A DNA stretch of 64,000 bases from Volvariella volvacea V23. Lineage: Eukaryota > Basidiomycota > Agaricomycetes > Agaricales > Pluteaceae. Of this stretch, positions 45,701-58,200 are shown in pieces. Position numbers and translations under genes: made by a program. The stretch is taken from assembly GCA_000349905.1 (NCBI GenBank), contig KB722754.1, positions 280,356 to 344,355 on the forward strand, read 5' to 3'. The number at the start of each line of letters is the position of its first letter. Within the stretch, counting starts at the first letter, position 1. The notes under the pieces were generated by a model, which was not told the DNA's origin, did no database searches, and saw only the letters and a list, made by a program, of their open reading frames with translations.

Positions 45701-48700
45701 TGGTATCGCGCTTCGGACGAAGAGTCTATTTCTATATGGACGTCATTTTGGTCACCTGGTGATCGTCGTATATTGAGCGTGGCCTTGGGGTGGCTCCATG
45801 ATTGACCATATCGCATATCGGGGGTTTCTTCGATCGTGTGGTTTTGCTCCGCACCTTCCTATTTTGTTCGCGTCTCTACTTGTCCTACTCCACCCATTTC
45901 TTTCAAGATTTGTTATGACCTAACATGGGTTGTGTTAATACGATTCTTCAGGTCTACTTCAAGTTCTGGATGATCTGGAAAAGTGGGCTGAAGCGCAACC
46001 GCAACCATTGACCACGACGGCTCTGAATGCAATCAGGGACTGTAGAACCGAATTGGACAAGTTGGTCGCAAAGATGGACGGTTTGGAGTCTGGGTTTGAT
46101 AAAATCGCTGAACGATCATGTGGGTACCCTTTTTTACACACTTTACTTCCTTTTTTGCTCTTTTCTTCTCGATTTTTGTGTACCCTGGCCTCGTTCTGGT
46201 TGTTGGAGCTCTTTGTGCACTCTACTAGATGAAGCGAGACGGTGTTGGAGCAGCTCCTCGAGAGTGCATGTATGGCTCGCGTGGTGTGGTGCTCCCACCC
46301 TACACGCGCTTATTTTGTGTTTGGGTCCACCCTAACTTTTCTGGTGGTGCCTTTCCTCGTGGTTTAATGGGCATGCATGGCCTCCCTCGCCATCGACATT
46401 CCATCGATTTTTCCTATCCACATCGTCCACTCGCTTGCATGGCGACGGGGCCAAACAGGGATAGAGACGATCCTGAAATTAGTTGGATTTCTCGTGGTTC
46501 GGGTTCGGGTTCTATAACGGACCAAGTAGGACTAACATGACCCGAGCCGATATTATGCTCGTCCCCAAGTTTACCTTGCTCGTGGGCGTTTTTACCTCCA
46601 TGGGACAAGCGCCATTTTGCTGTTGTTTCATTTTCCTTCGTGTTTTTCCAATTTTATCCCTGAATTGTGATTTGATGGCGCCCACACGCGCGTTTATTTT
46701 ACATTTTTTCATGCATATATGCGTGATATTTTTCTTTCTCCCTTTGCTGGCATCATTACCATCGCCAGTTGACCCGTATACTGACGTGGTCTATTCCCTT
46801 TACCCTGTTTCATGAAAATTTTGGACGTGAATACTCCGAATCGAAAATGTCGTTCGATTTTTTGGGTGGACGCGAACAGTGTTGTCGGCATCAAGATTAT
46901 CTTCATCAAAACGACGATGTACGTCATTAAACCCTGGTTGCCATCAATGACTTCATACTAATTGTATATCTATTACTTTGAATTTAGTGGCGATTGAGGC
47001 CGATGAACAAGCGTTTCAGGAGCTAGAGGATCGTCTGCAAGAGGTTGAAGATTCTAAAACCCAGATTGAGGCCCAATTTCGAGAAGAACGCGAACAATTG
47101 GAGGCAGAGATTGCGCAACTTAGGGCTAATCTCCAAACCAACGAGACCCAGACAGCAGAAGATCGCTCTCGTCGAGAAAGACTTGAGAAAGAGATTCAAC
47201 AACTCGGTGCTCGTTCGGAGGGAGACCAGAATGCGAAGAAAGCCCTGGAAGAGAGGAATGGAGAATTGGTTGGTGATGTTGAGAGGCTGAATGGAGAGCT
47301 GAGCGATGCCCTGGCTAAAGCTAGAGATAAAAGCAGGGAGGTGGAGGAGCTGAAACAGGAGCTGGGAAGAGTCAAGTCGGAATTTGAGGATGTGAAAGAG
47401 TTGGAGAGTAGAAATGCTGAAAAGGTTGCGCATTTGCTTGAGGAGCAAGCGAAGAACCTGAGCATTTTGGAGGAAGCCAGGGCTAGAGGAGATGATTTGG
47501 AGGTGCAGATTAGAGCCGCGAGGTCGGAGAATGAGGTCGTGAATAAAGCTCTGAAGGATGCGAAAGAGGAGAAGGATAAGCTACTGCAAGCTCAAGTTTC
47601 GGAGAGGGAGAGGATCATTAGGGATCATCGGGTTGAAGTCGATTTTGATAGGGCGGTGATGGAGAGGCAGTTTGATGTTAAATTGGAGGCCCTGCAGAAA
47701 CAAATGGATAGGCAAATCAAGACTCTTCAGACAGAAGTCGATGCGACGGCAAAGGAAAACGCCTCGCTTCGTGAAGAGCTGCAGAAAGTCGAAGCGGATC
47801 TTCAAGAAGCTCAGCACATCGAACGGTTATTAAGAGAAGATTTACGAACAGGACAGGCTTCGCAATCCGATTTCGAGAGAAGGCTGGAGGAGAGTGGAAG
47901 ATTGATCGCGCAGATTTTGGATGTGGCGATTACGTTTAGAAATAGCCATGTCAAGGCTTTGGCTCAAGCCCAATACGTGACAAACCATCTAGGAAGACCT
48001 TCTGCCGCCTTGACAGAGTCTACGACGGCTCTCCCGACGACATCAGGTACGACGCGACATGGACACGGACATGGGATGTTAGTGTTGAACGACGAGCCTT
48101 CACCTATCGATCCATCTGATCCATCTGCTGCACTGGAGATCTTGAGGTCTTACGATCATGATAACTTCCTCGAGGCAGTCTCAAAAACTGGATCCACTGT
48201 GCGCAAATGGCAGAAGCAATGTCGGGACTATCGGGAAAGGTCAAAGGGCAAGATATCGTTTAGGAATTTTGCAAAGGGCGATTTGGCCTTGTTCTTGCCC
48301 ACCAGGAATTCGGTGTCGAAGCCTTGGGCTGCGTTCAATGGTACGTGGTTTCTGGTTCGTTCACGTTAGGTTTAGAGTTAATTGTCGTCATTGACCCCTT
48401 CATCCCATCTGTCAATCGTGCTGTCCATCATTCTCCCTTTCATTCACGGTTGACATCTCCACTCCCCTCCCTAACCCGATTCCGTATTTCGTTATCGTTT
48501 ATTCCTTCCGAATAATACATTTCATGTGATGCAATGTACTAATCATCCGAGATTTTCCCCTTTATACAGTTTCGTTCCCGCACTACTTTTTGCAGGCCAC
48601 AGGTCATCTGGCAGAGACACTAAGAACGAGGGAATGGATCGTTGCGAGAATTACTTCGATTACGGAACGTATTGTTGATCATCGGGTGAGTTGGTATCGC

Positions 48701-50603
48701 TGTTCAGCTTGCGTGGCTTTTCAAAGTGGGGTCCAACTGACTGACTGCCTTTTTTCTTCTTTCTCTCGACTTGTAGGACCCTTCAACGAACCCGTATGGT
48801 CTTGGTGATGGTGTCAAATACTATATGCTCGAGGTCGAGGACTGGACTCAGCCTAGCCAAAACAGACGAAGATTATCGACTAGGAGGGTCTCCAGTGACA
48901 GGGATATCGGACACATCTCCTCGTCTTTCAGTCACAGACACCAGGACTCCGTACTCGACCACGATGCCCACTTGCATTCCCATTCTCACTCCCAGTTACA
49001 TGGTGAAGGCCTATCACAATCGGTACCCATTTCAATCAATTCTCCTATTGCTACCGGCGGTACCGTTTCGTCTTCACCAACCATCATCCCTTCTCTTTCT
49101 CCCCTCCCGCCGCCTCCTCCAACACCACCCCCACCTCCACCTGCTATCCCACCTGGCCCACCAGCCGAGGGCGATGTGGAGGATACCTTTAGGGTAATCG
49201 GCTCATCAAACTCGCGGTTATTTCCTGTACGGTCTAGGGATAATTCGTCACCTAGTGCCAGACCCTCCTCATTATCAAGACTGCTAGCTCAAGCTTCTCC
49301 GGATTCCAATCCGGGGGTAGAATCTTTGGATAATGCCGCAGTCCCCGGTGAAGATGAGACAGGAAACGAGGGAGATGTATCGGCTGCTACGGACGGGGAC
49401 GTGGCAAATGAAGCAGTTGTTTCTTCACCACTCAGGCAGCGTTCACCACGACTACCAGACCCTTCTCTCTCGCCTGAGATACCACCACAACGATCGAGTT
49501 CATCAACTACTGTTCCCGCAAATAGCAATGCAAAGGCTGGCCTGTCGTCATCCCCGACACAGATTATTGGCCTACCTTCATCCTCCCCTCAACGCTTTCC
49601 CGCCATCTCACCTACTATTCCGCCGTCATCCCCTTCGCTTCAGCCTCCACAATCACCTTCTCCCCATGGATCGATACCCCAACACATAATGACACCATCG
49701 CCTCTTCGCCCTGGATCACGTGCATCTCGACTATCAATAACCTCACGACGTTCAGTTCGGATACCAACACTTGGACCTGTTGTCATTGGTGCTTCGGGCC
49801 CTTCGAAGGCTGCTCCTACGACAGCCCTCATTGAAGAGCCCTTCCTGTCTTCTTCACCTCCTTCTGGTGGAGAGACCAACCCTTTTAGAGCGCCAAGTAC
49901 ACCTTCGCCTGGTGAATCCTTCTCGGAAAAAGTGGGAATTCCGAGGGTCAATGCCAACGCAAGTAATGGGGACACGAATGCGAATGCCAGCACGAGTACC
50001 CACACGAACAATGCCAACATCCACGCGGACGATGTCAGCAGGAACGGCAGTCGTGATCAAGTTGGCACTCTCAGCAAGACGGGAAGCTACAGCAACATAA
50101 CTATGTTGAGGGACCGCAGACAGAGAACTGCGTCGTATCATCTACCAAAGGCATCCCCACTGACAAGTAACACCCCACTTCCCGGTGCAGACACTCTTGC
50201 TACTACAACACCTGCAAACGCTTCTCCCCTCCCCTCCCCAGCTATGCCTTCCGCTGTCGCTCCCGCGTTCGTAACCACAACGACAACCTCAAGGCCAACG
50301 TTAACTGCCACAGCTGCATTGGTCAGTCTGGCAAGTAGTTGGCGGTTCGGAAAGAAGAAGGCAGTAGACTTCGCGCCCATACCTAGTATGGCTGCTCCCA
50401 CCGCGGACCCAATTGCAGGAAGTGCTAATTCGGGTCCGGGCACGACAACAACAGCGACAACAGCGGAAGGATCATTATCACCATCACTAGGTGACACGAC
50501 ATCGGCAGGAACCCAAGCTGCAACACCTGCTTCTTTGTCTAATGATAGTCGAGGTGTCACACCCGCCGCTACTAGCGCTAGCGAGCTTTTGCGGAAGTTT
50601 TAA
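42760..50603 (+). CDS. ATG11: ATG11, selective-autophagy scaffold protein
   Basis: Large many-exon gene. ATG at 42760 (MIRICRAEDGHVFQ); exon 1 ends at 42801 and intron 1 starts GC (gcaagt), which is required to join VNATTRDIER. Then SLEQFLQQEAGV, VAYLTDGRRLTNANIRDLVGSPDQ, TIFVFNKYYLDYD (ubiquitin-like N-terminus). Helical parts follow (ARRSIEMGEKHRTL; LRRLDTLHRNEVQYMTEIE), then a ~1.4 kb coiled-coil exon (46986 on; EQAFQELEDRLQEVEDSK and so on). The C-terminal ATG11 domain has KGDLALFLPTRNSVSKPWAAFN, VSFPHYFLQATGHLAETLRTREWIVARI, and DGVKYYMLEVEDW. A ~590-residue Ser/Pro-rich disordered tail ends at 50603. By family knowledge it links cargo receptors to Atg1 and Atg9. The exon junctions at 46120-46250 are not firmly set; two introns exceed 500 nt. 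Confidence 0.88.
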
Positions 50604-53306
50604 TTTTCGAGACGTGTCTCTATGCGCGTGCGCATACATAACCCTTGTCTATCCTTTAGCTGATGCCATATACGTGCTCCAACTCCTCATCACTGTTCCT
50701 TGCTTGGTTAATGTATACATTAGTGTTTTCTCATGTCCAACTTGCTTTCAAGTGTATCTTTTTTTAGCACCGATGCTGTCACTCGTTCATTACACCATGT
50801 TCCCGAACTCCCACCCTATCTACACAACTCCAGTACTTCTCCCTCCCCGAATTGATGATGATGATCTAGAATGAATGATGAACTGTCGAGCTTGTTCGTT
50901 TCGCATCTTTTGTCCCTCATGCGCCTGTGGTGGGAATTCGCGAAGCTCGAACTATTTCCCCACCGTGTTGTTGATGATGGTGGGGGATGAGACGCTGGCG
51001 GGGTAGGATCGGGTGCGCGGGGTCGGCTGATGATCTTGGCACGTCAAGATTTATTTTGAAGTGACGCTGCTAGTCTGTATGGCGTTCTGGACATCTGCGC
51101 ATCACCATCATCTGCCTGCCAGTGGTGAACTCCTTCCACTTTCTACACCCTTCGCTGCTGTGCTATAGATAGAGAGAGCTGTGCAACCCCATGAGCGATT
51201 GCAGGAACGCCACACTGCCAGCGACGCGGTGAATTTGAGCTTGACACTTGTCTTGCTGCGAGTTTGGGCTGTTCCATTGTCCTGTCTTCGATTTCGTGTA
51301 CATGCGGAGAGATAGAAGCAGGTCGTGTGATGGATTTAGATCGTTGGCTTGGAGGCCGAGGCGTTCTCGGGCAGCTCAGTCGGTGGTTGACATCGAAACA
51401 GTTCTAACGAGCCCACGGCCTTCGAAACGCACACCGGCACATTTGGGTACCTGGGCGTCTATACAGCGTGATTCAGGAATGAATGGATGAATGGGATTTA
51501 AAATATTAAGGTATTGACAATGACACCCGCCAAGCCAAAGGCCGGGCTGACCAGAACGACAAGTACGGAGTCTGCAGTGGGTCTTAATTTTGTCTTTCGG
51601 GACCAAGCGACCTGCGAACGCTCAGAACTTCTTCTAGGAACCCATTCGACATGCTTTTTTTCTCGCGAACCCCTAACGCCAACATGCGGCAGCATTGCCG
51701 CGTAAATTATGGTTTTGGGCCAGAATCCAGGATCATCCAGGATCATCCTTGGGCATGGAACTCGGCTTGGAAATAGTGATGAAAGGATCAACCAAAGACA
51801 CGATATTGAGAGGAACAGAACTATACCTGTCAAGGAATATATTTCAATTTTTGTGTGTTCTCAAGATCCCTTTTTTTGCGCTTTTCTTGGACACAACCGA
51901 CTCCGAACTTGGTTGATTTGCAGGCCGTGCTGGCGGGGGAGTCGTGCCTGGTATATAAGCCTGCAGGCACGCAGAGGATGTGCATGTAACTCCAGATATA
52001 CCCCATTCATATAAATGATGCGTCGCTGCACGTCGTTATGTGTGCGTGGCGCATCACGGAGAGTTGCATCGTCGTCCGCGATTGGCTTCATGGAGAAACT
52101 GGTAAGAGCCGGTGAAGGGCCTAGCGCTGCTATGGAATGCCACCTATTGATTCCATTCGCCACGAACACCTTGAAACCTGCATTGTCGGAGAAACTGATC
52201 CCTCGTGCAGAGGGCAGCGGGGTGGACGAGAGGTCCGAAAAATGAAATGCCGTCAGGCCAAAGCGATCAAATTTGACACGATGGAGATCTAGAGTGCGAA
52301 TGACGCTAATATTGTGGTCGTCTTCCACCTTGTGCGCAGGATCGCACTGGAGGTTTGGGGGCGAACCATTCCTGTTCCTTCGTCAACCTGGATGCCGGGG
52401 AATTCTCGGTGAGGCATGGTGCATCTTCGGGATCAGGGACCCTTATTTGGTCGATCCGGGGGGTATTTGGACCGGAAATGGCAAGGCGTTGATAGCTCGT
52501 GGGCGAGAGCGGGGTTGCGGGGATTGGAAAACTCATTTCATTCCAGATTTTCCAGGCAAAAGATTTCTGGCTCCGATCGGAATCTGGCGGGAGAGACGAG
52601 ACGACAGCGCTGGAAGAGGGAAGGAATGCAACATACGGGCCGGAGATGCTTCGAACGCAGAATTGGATCGCAGGCGTGGGTAGGAGCCATGCGACATCGA
52701 TGGAATGCGAGCGTTTGGTTTGGGCCGTTTCGATGATGGATTGATGTCCAAACCGCGACAGATCCCAGTGCCCTGCGGAGTTACCCCAGATGCGGTGGAG
52801 AACAAAACTGGGGAGACTGCTGGTGTGGAGAAACCTCGCGGAAACTTTCTACCATCATAATGAACCTGGCGACGGGGAATATCTCGACTGGCTGCAGGGT
52901 GCCAGAAAGGTGCCAGGGCTGCAGGGGCGAGTAGGCAGGAAAGCGATAACGAGAGCGAGCTCTTGCTCGGCTGGTCGGGGGAAGAGTGCGAAGATGGGCA
53001 AGAGAAGCTAGGGTGGGGGCAGTTCCCCATCGGGCAGGACATCAAATTTTCAAGTCCGGGGAGGAAGTGGCCACAGTCGCGTACAGGGGTGAGTGTGACA
53101 ATTCCACACACGCGGTATCAAACGCTCAAACAAGGTCCTAGCAAACGGCGTACCTCTGGAAAAACTCATCAATCTCGGTCATCTGAACAGAATCCATGTC
53201 CATGCCCAGAGGCCCCTCTTTCTTATAAAATCCACCATGCTTCTCTCACTTTCCTCATCCGCTCCCTCCTACTCTTGTGAAATCCCCTTGAGCGAATTCT
53301 ATAACC
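50604..53306. other. Intergenic region, 2.7 kb
   Basis: 3' flank of ATG11 and the long 5' flank of the sugar transporter. I found no gene with recognisable features on either strand. A short repeat ggatcatcca lies near 51728. Two strings of the CreA type (5'-SYGGRG-3': gtgggg near 53013-53018, ccgggg at 53056-53061) precede the transporter. Confidence 0.4.
53224..53230 (+). promoter_or_regulatory. TATA box of sugar transporter gene
   Basis: tataaaa lies 77-83 bases before the ATG at 53307. Confidence 0.5.
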
Positions 53307-55289
53307 ATGGGTGGAGGCGCTGTTGCAGAATCCGGCGGCAATGCTGCGTTCAAGCAGTATGTTGACCCCAACAGAAAGTGGTACAACAACGGGCGGTGAG
53401 TTCTCCATCCTGCTAGGCCTCTGCCAGCAATCTTATCGGCTCCAACCACCACCCAGGCTCATTGCTCTCCACGCTTGGATCGTTCTATTGTGAGTATCTT
53501 GGGCGTCTTGTCCCAGGCAGGTCTCATCTCACAACTACCCCCAGACTCATCACGTCCTCGACCAATGGTTTCGATGGCTCCATGATGAACGGTCTACAGT
53601 CACTTCCCCAATGGAGAGATTACTTCAACAGACCCACTGGCGGCCAGCTTGGTCTGTTGAATGCTATTCAAGTACGTCATCACTCGTTTTTGGTAATGCT
53701 CCTCGGTTAAGCGTTTCGCAGAACATTGGCTCTCTTGCAGCCTATCCATTCGCACCCTACCTCTCTGACGGTCTTGGGCGTCGCTGGGCCATCTTCATTG
53801 GTGCAGCGATCATGGTTATCGCCACCGCCGTTCAGACTGCCTCCCAATCCGTCGGAATGTTCATCGGAGCTCGGTATGTGCACCAACACGCGATTTCCAT
53901 TTTGACGCCTAATTCGGGCATCCCAGTTTCCTCATCGGGTACGGCCTGACATACGCTGCAAACGCAGCCCCCATGTTGGTCACCGAGGTGTCCTATCCTA
54001 CCTACCGTGCTCCGCTTACTTCCACATACAACTCCCTCTGGTACTCTGGTGCCATCGTGTATGTGCTCTCCCGCATCTAGAATCCATTTGGCCCAGCTAA
54101 CAGCCGTCTTTCAGTGCTGCTTGGTCTACGTTTGGAAGTTTCAGAATCCAAAATACTTGGTCATGGCGTCTCCCCTCAGTCCTCCAGGGTGTCCCTTCCG
54201 TTCTCCAAATCTTTTTGATCTTCCTTGCTCCCGAATCTCCCCGTTGGCTCGTCAGCAAAGGCCGCGAAGAGCAAGCGCTCAAGACCTTGGCCTACTACCA
54301 CGCCGATGGCAACGAACACGACCCTCTTGTCCAATATGAGTTTGAAGAAATCAAGGCTGCCATTGACTTCGACCGAAGTGGTAAGTGTTTTGAGAGAGTG
54401 TGTTGTCACTCAATGCTAACTATGTGACAGTTGCCTCCAACGTCGGCTGGAAGGCCCTCTTCGCCACCCCTGGTAACAGGAAGCGCATGAGGATCATCAT
54501 CGCTCTTGCTTTCTTCTCCCAATGGTCTGGCAATGGTCTCGCCTCCTACTACCTCAACCAGGTCCTCGACACCATCGGTATCACAGACGGCACCACCCAA
54601 TTGCTCATCAACGGTATCCTTCAAATCTGGAACTTGGCACTTGCTCTCGGCGCATCCTTCATGGTAGACCGCATCGGTCGTCGTATCCTGTTCTTGACAT
54701 CTTGCGTTGGCATGACCATCTTCTTCACCCTCCAAACCGCCTGTACTGCCGTCTACGTCAACACAGGCAACCACCACGCTGGAAATGCTGTCATTGCCTT
54801 CATCTTCTTGTTCTACGGCTCCTACGAGTAAGTCTTGCGATCTTATTAATGGAGCAACTGGACTTAACTATTTCTTTCAGTCTTGCCTTCACCCCTCTTA
54901 TCGTCTCCTACACCGTCGAGATCTTGCCCTTCTCTCTCCGTGCAAAGGGTTTCACCATCTTCAACTTCTCCATCTCCCTCTCCCTCATCTTCAACCAATA
55001 CGTCAACCCCATCGCAATGAAGAACATCAGCTGGAGGTACTACATCGTCTACTGCTGCTGGCTTCTCTTCGAGACAGTGTTCTGCTACTTCTGTGAGTAA
55101 CCACCTGCATTGGTTGAAGTTGTGACACTAATATACGCCTCAGTCATTATTGAGACCAAGAACAAGACTCTCGAGGAGACTGCTGCATTGTTCGACGGTG
55201 AGGACGCGCAAGCCGCCCTTTCCGGTGCAGTGCATGGCGATGGCCCAGCCGATGAGAAGGCATCAGACTCCTTCAAGGAGAAGGTCTAA
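53307..55289 (+). CDS. MFS sugar transporter
   Basis: Major facilitator superfamily sugar porter of the fungal hexose/lactose-permease type, plasma membrane, substrate sugar unknown. Start ATG at 53307 (MGGGAVAESGGNAAFKQYV). Short exons joined in frame. Family motifs: LITSSTNGFDGSMMNGLQSL at helix 1, DGLGRRWAIFIG (the DRxGRR-like loop between helices 2 and 3), APESPRWLVSKGR (PESPR) after helix 6, FFSQWSGNGLASYYLNQVLD in helix 7, DRIGRR in the loop between helices 8 and 9, and ETKNKTLEETAALFD after helix 12. All exon ends I checked use GT-AG. The C-terminus is a hydrophilic cytosolic tail ending DSFKEKV at 55289. Length is the usual ~520 residues. Confidence 0.9.
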
Positions 55290-58200
55290 TTCCTTTCTCC
55301 GCCGCATCGGTTCCTCTCTTTCATACGCTTGTGAAGGGTTTTAGTAGTGGTCTCTAATTACTTTTGTTCTTTCATCATGGTATTCATCCCCTGCACGTAC
55401 TACCCCACACGATATATCACGCTTATTTTGTGAGGCAAGGTTGGAAAGTTTTGGTGGATTCTCTTTCGCCGCATTGATTGTTTCCTTACCCCTCATATGT
55501 TATTATTTCGATCACAGACACCACGACCTATCTCTCACGCCTGTGTACTTGTACAGACTCATCTCATGCAATACCTATTTCCTTTTTGAAATCTCCTGAC
55601 CATGAGTTTGGCGTCGACGCCTACTAGTATAACCTTGAGCACCGTGTAAACGTTCTCCCCCGCTCCGCCTCCTAAGTTAGACGGCCCCCGACTCGATGGC
55701 GGCCGATGTGTATCCGGCACATACCGATCTTTCTCGCTCTTCCAATCTATCATTTTGCTAAAACGAGCTACACCGAACCTTAGCTTTTGCAGCCATGAGA
55801 AATTCTACCCTCGCAATTTCATGGCGCTAGACGCTAGGCAAAGCATTTGCACCTCCCCCACTGGCAAGTTCCGTCCCTTTTGGCGTACATACATTCCGAG
55901 ACCGCAAAAAATGTTCAAGATCGCTCTCACTGGCTTTTTCCTCCCTCCAAGCGTTCTTGTCCAATGAACGACATCGATGGGCCTTCATGAGCTTATGGGG
56001 TTCTTTCTCAATTCTTTCTCTTGGAGCTGCAGGGTTCATCCACCTCATTCCTTCTGTCCCACATGGTTTGGCTGGCCACATGCCCGTGGGCGTATATACG
56101 CGCCAACAACACCCAAAAAAGTTCGGCAATCGCCTGTTTTGCTCAACCCTCACATACACACACACGTACACATCAGATGCGTGCAGATAGACGTGTCCGA
56201 CTTGCATCGTTCTCGACTGTTCAGATTTGATGCTCTAATTGATAGTAAGCAAGGGGTTTCGTCTAGTGGGGGTACCGGTGACGGCGAAGGAGAAAGAGGG
56301 GGCGTTCTCGTTGCGCCTTGACAGGGAATCGCAATAATTAGGCTTGGCAGCTTGATTGGCGGTCTTTGGAAGGGTTTTTGTGCACTTGTCAAGAGTTCTA
56401 GTCATCTGCGGGCGCCAGCGTGGAGGTGGGGTACAATTGTCACCGGTCACTTTGGAGGGTTTGGGTTTGGGCAGATGTGTGTAGGGGGAACGTGGCACCT
56501 TTTTTTCGATTTCCCATGGAGCTTTCGGGTAGGTTTGTTTTTAGAGACTTAGGGAGTGGTTTATAAAAAGCACTGGGGCTGGCACTAATGTAGGTGCACG
56601 CAATACGTGGTATATGGTAACCTCTTATATGTAGGCGTATAGATGAAGTCGGTTCTTTCATTGAAACCAAGGCTTCTGTAAGTCTTGGTTCCGATCGCCT
56701 TCCGTGAACGGTGCGGTGGGTCAAAAACGTTGCTCGAACCAACCAACTGCAAAGGCCGAATGGTCATTCCAGTTTCCATCTTTGTCTACCTTGGCTGGTC
56801 TCGTGGCCCTCGGGATTCGCAGACTTGTATGCGATATTGAAAGCGTCCGCGAAATGAAATCCATGTGCGCAAAGCTTGACTGGAGCAGGGTGATCGGAAT
56901 CCCTGCCTACACCAGCTACGCCACCATCATCTAAACCACCACCACAGAGCCCCACGTATGTGCTCGTGTTCGAGACTATGACAGGGTACTCTGTTCAGAG
57001 GCTGCTGTTTGCCTCATCGTGTCGTTGAAAAGTGGGGGTTGCACCACAAGGCACTCAGTTGATTCGAGATTTCTCCGTCTTTGCTCCTGGTCCGTCTCTC
57101 TTACTCTTTTCTGGTTTAGGCAGATTCTTTTGACCTGTGGAATTGCCCGTTTTGTGCCCGCTTGGAGTAAGTGCAGCACAGGAGTTGATCACCATCCCCC
57201 CTTCGGCTGACAGGCTGGACGTTATACAGGGTGATGATAGTGAAATCCCCGCATTTCCTCCTTTGGTCGTCAGTTGATCTGACAGAGGGTGCTTCGTCGA
57301 TGGGCCATCAACTTCTTTTTATTCAATTTAGAGGTTGGTGTATCTCTGGATAGGCACAGCTAGTTACGAACTTTGATAGTCCACTGGTAGGAAACACCCA
57401 CCATCCTCTGGATGAGGCTGACGCTGGCGATTTTGCCTTCTTGTCGCAGTTTCGCCGACCGTTCCTAGTCTCAGATGGCGGAGAAATAACAAATACTACG
57501 GCGCTAGGCACTTGACCGCAGGGTCCGATATCGGCTTTAAGTAGCCCAGACAGCAACCTAGCAATATGTCGATCGCAAAAACCGAAATGTTCGGGATATG
57601 TCCTAGGCTTCTAATACTTATATCTCAACGGTGAACTCCCACCCAGCCATCAAGAAGTTACAGGCCCAAGAATAATATAGGCAAAGATATCAGCATTTGT
57701 CGCTCCTACCTGCGCCGCCAAAATGGCGATTCCATTCCCGTGAGATGCATAACACTATGTCCGCAACGTTCACCAAATACCCATTCCCCATTCGACTGTG
57801 ATATCATTCGCAGATGTCCGAGAAAACAAGTCCATCGCCTCCATTTCTCAAACTCTGCTGAGGCCCCATCGAAATCATGGACAACCCCTGGATATCGCAT
57901 CCCCTATAGGCACTCTCCACCCTCACTCGGGCATCGTTATCCGCATCGCGGCTTTCTAGGTCCAATAGTGTCGAGTCCACGATGGTACTGTACGTACAGC
58001 TATCGCAAAAGACTTTCGAGTCAATATCATGACTAATGTTGACATGTAGATTCTAGTGAAAAACCATTCTTACGCCAGGGACCTCGGTAGTTTCCTGAAA
58101 TTGCAAATCGACAAGGCGCCCCGGCACGTCATTTGGCGGTAATATATTCTAATAGTCCAATATGATCATATGACGTTGGGAGCTACTCGCACTCGGTAGT

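Noticed and set aside
46483..46815. Frame of 110 codons inside a long ATG11 intron
   Set aside because: Hydrophobic, T-rich run with no conserved pattern; likely an artefact of pyrimidine-rich intron sequence.
52533..53111. 192-codon minus-strand frame before the sugar transporter
   Set aside because: Ser/Pro-rich without any recognisable pattern, overlaps the transporter promoter, and opposes another chance frame on the plus strand.
53236..53306. ATG with good context just before the sugar transporter start
   Set aside because: It lies only about six bases after the TATA box, so it should be upstream of the transcription start.
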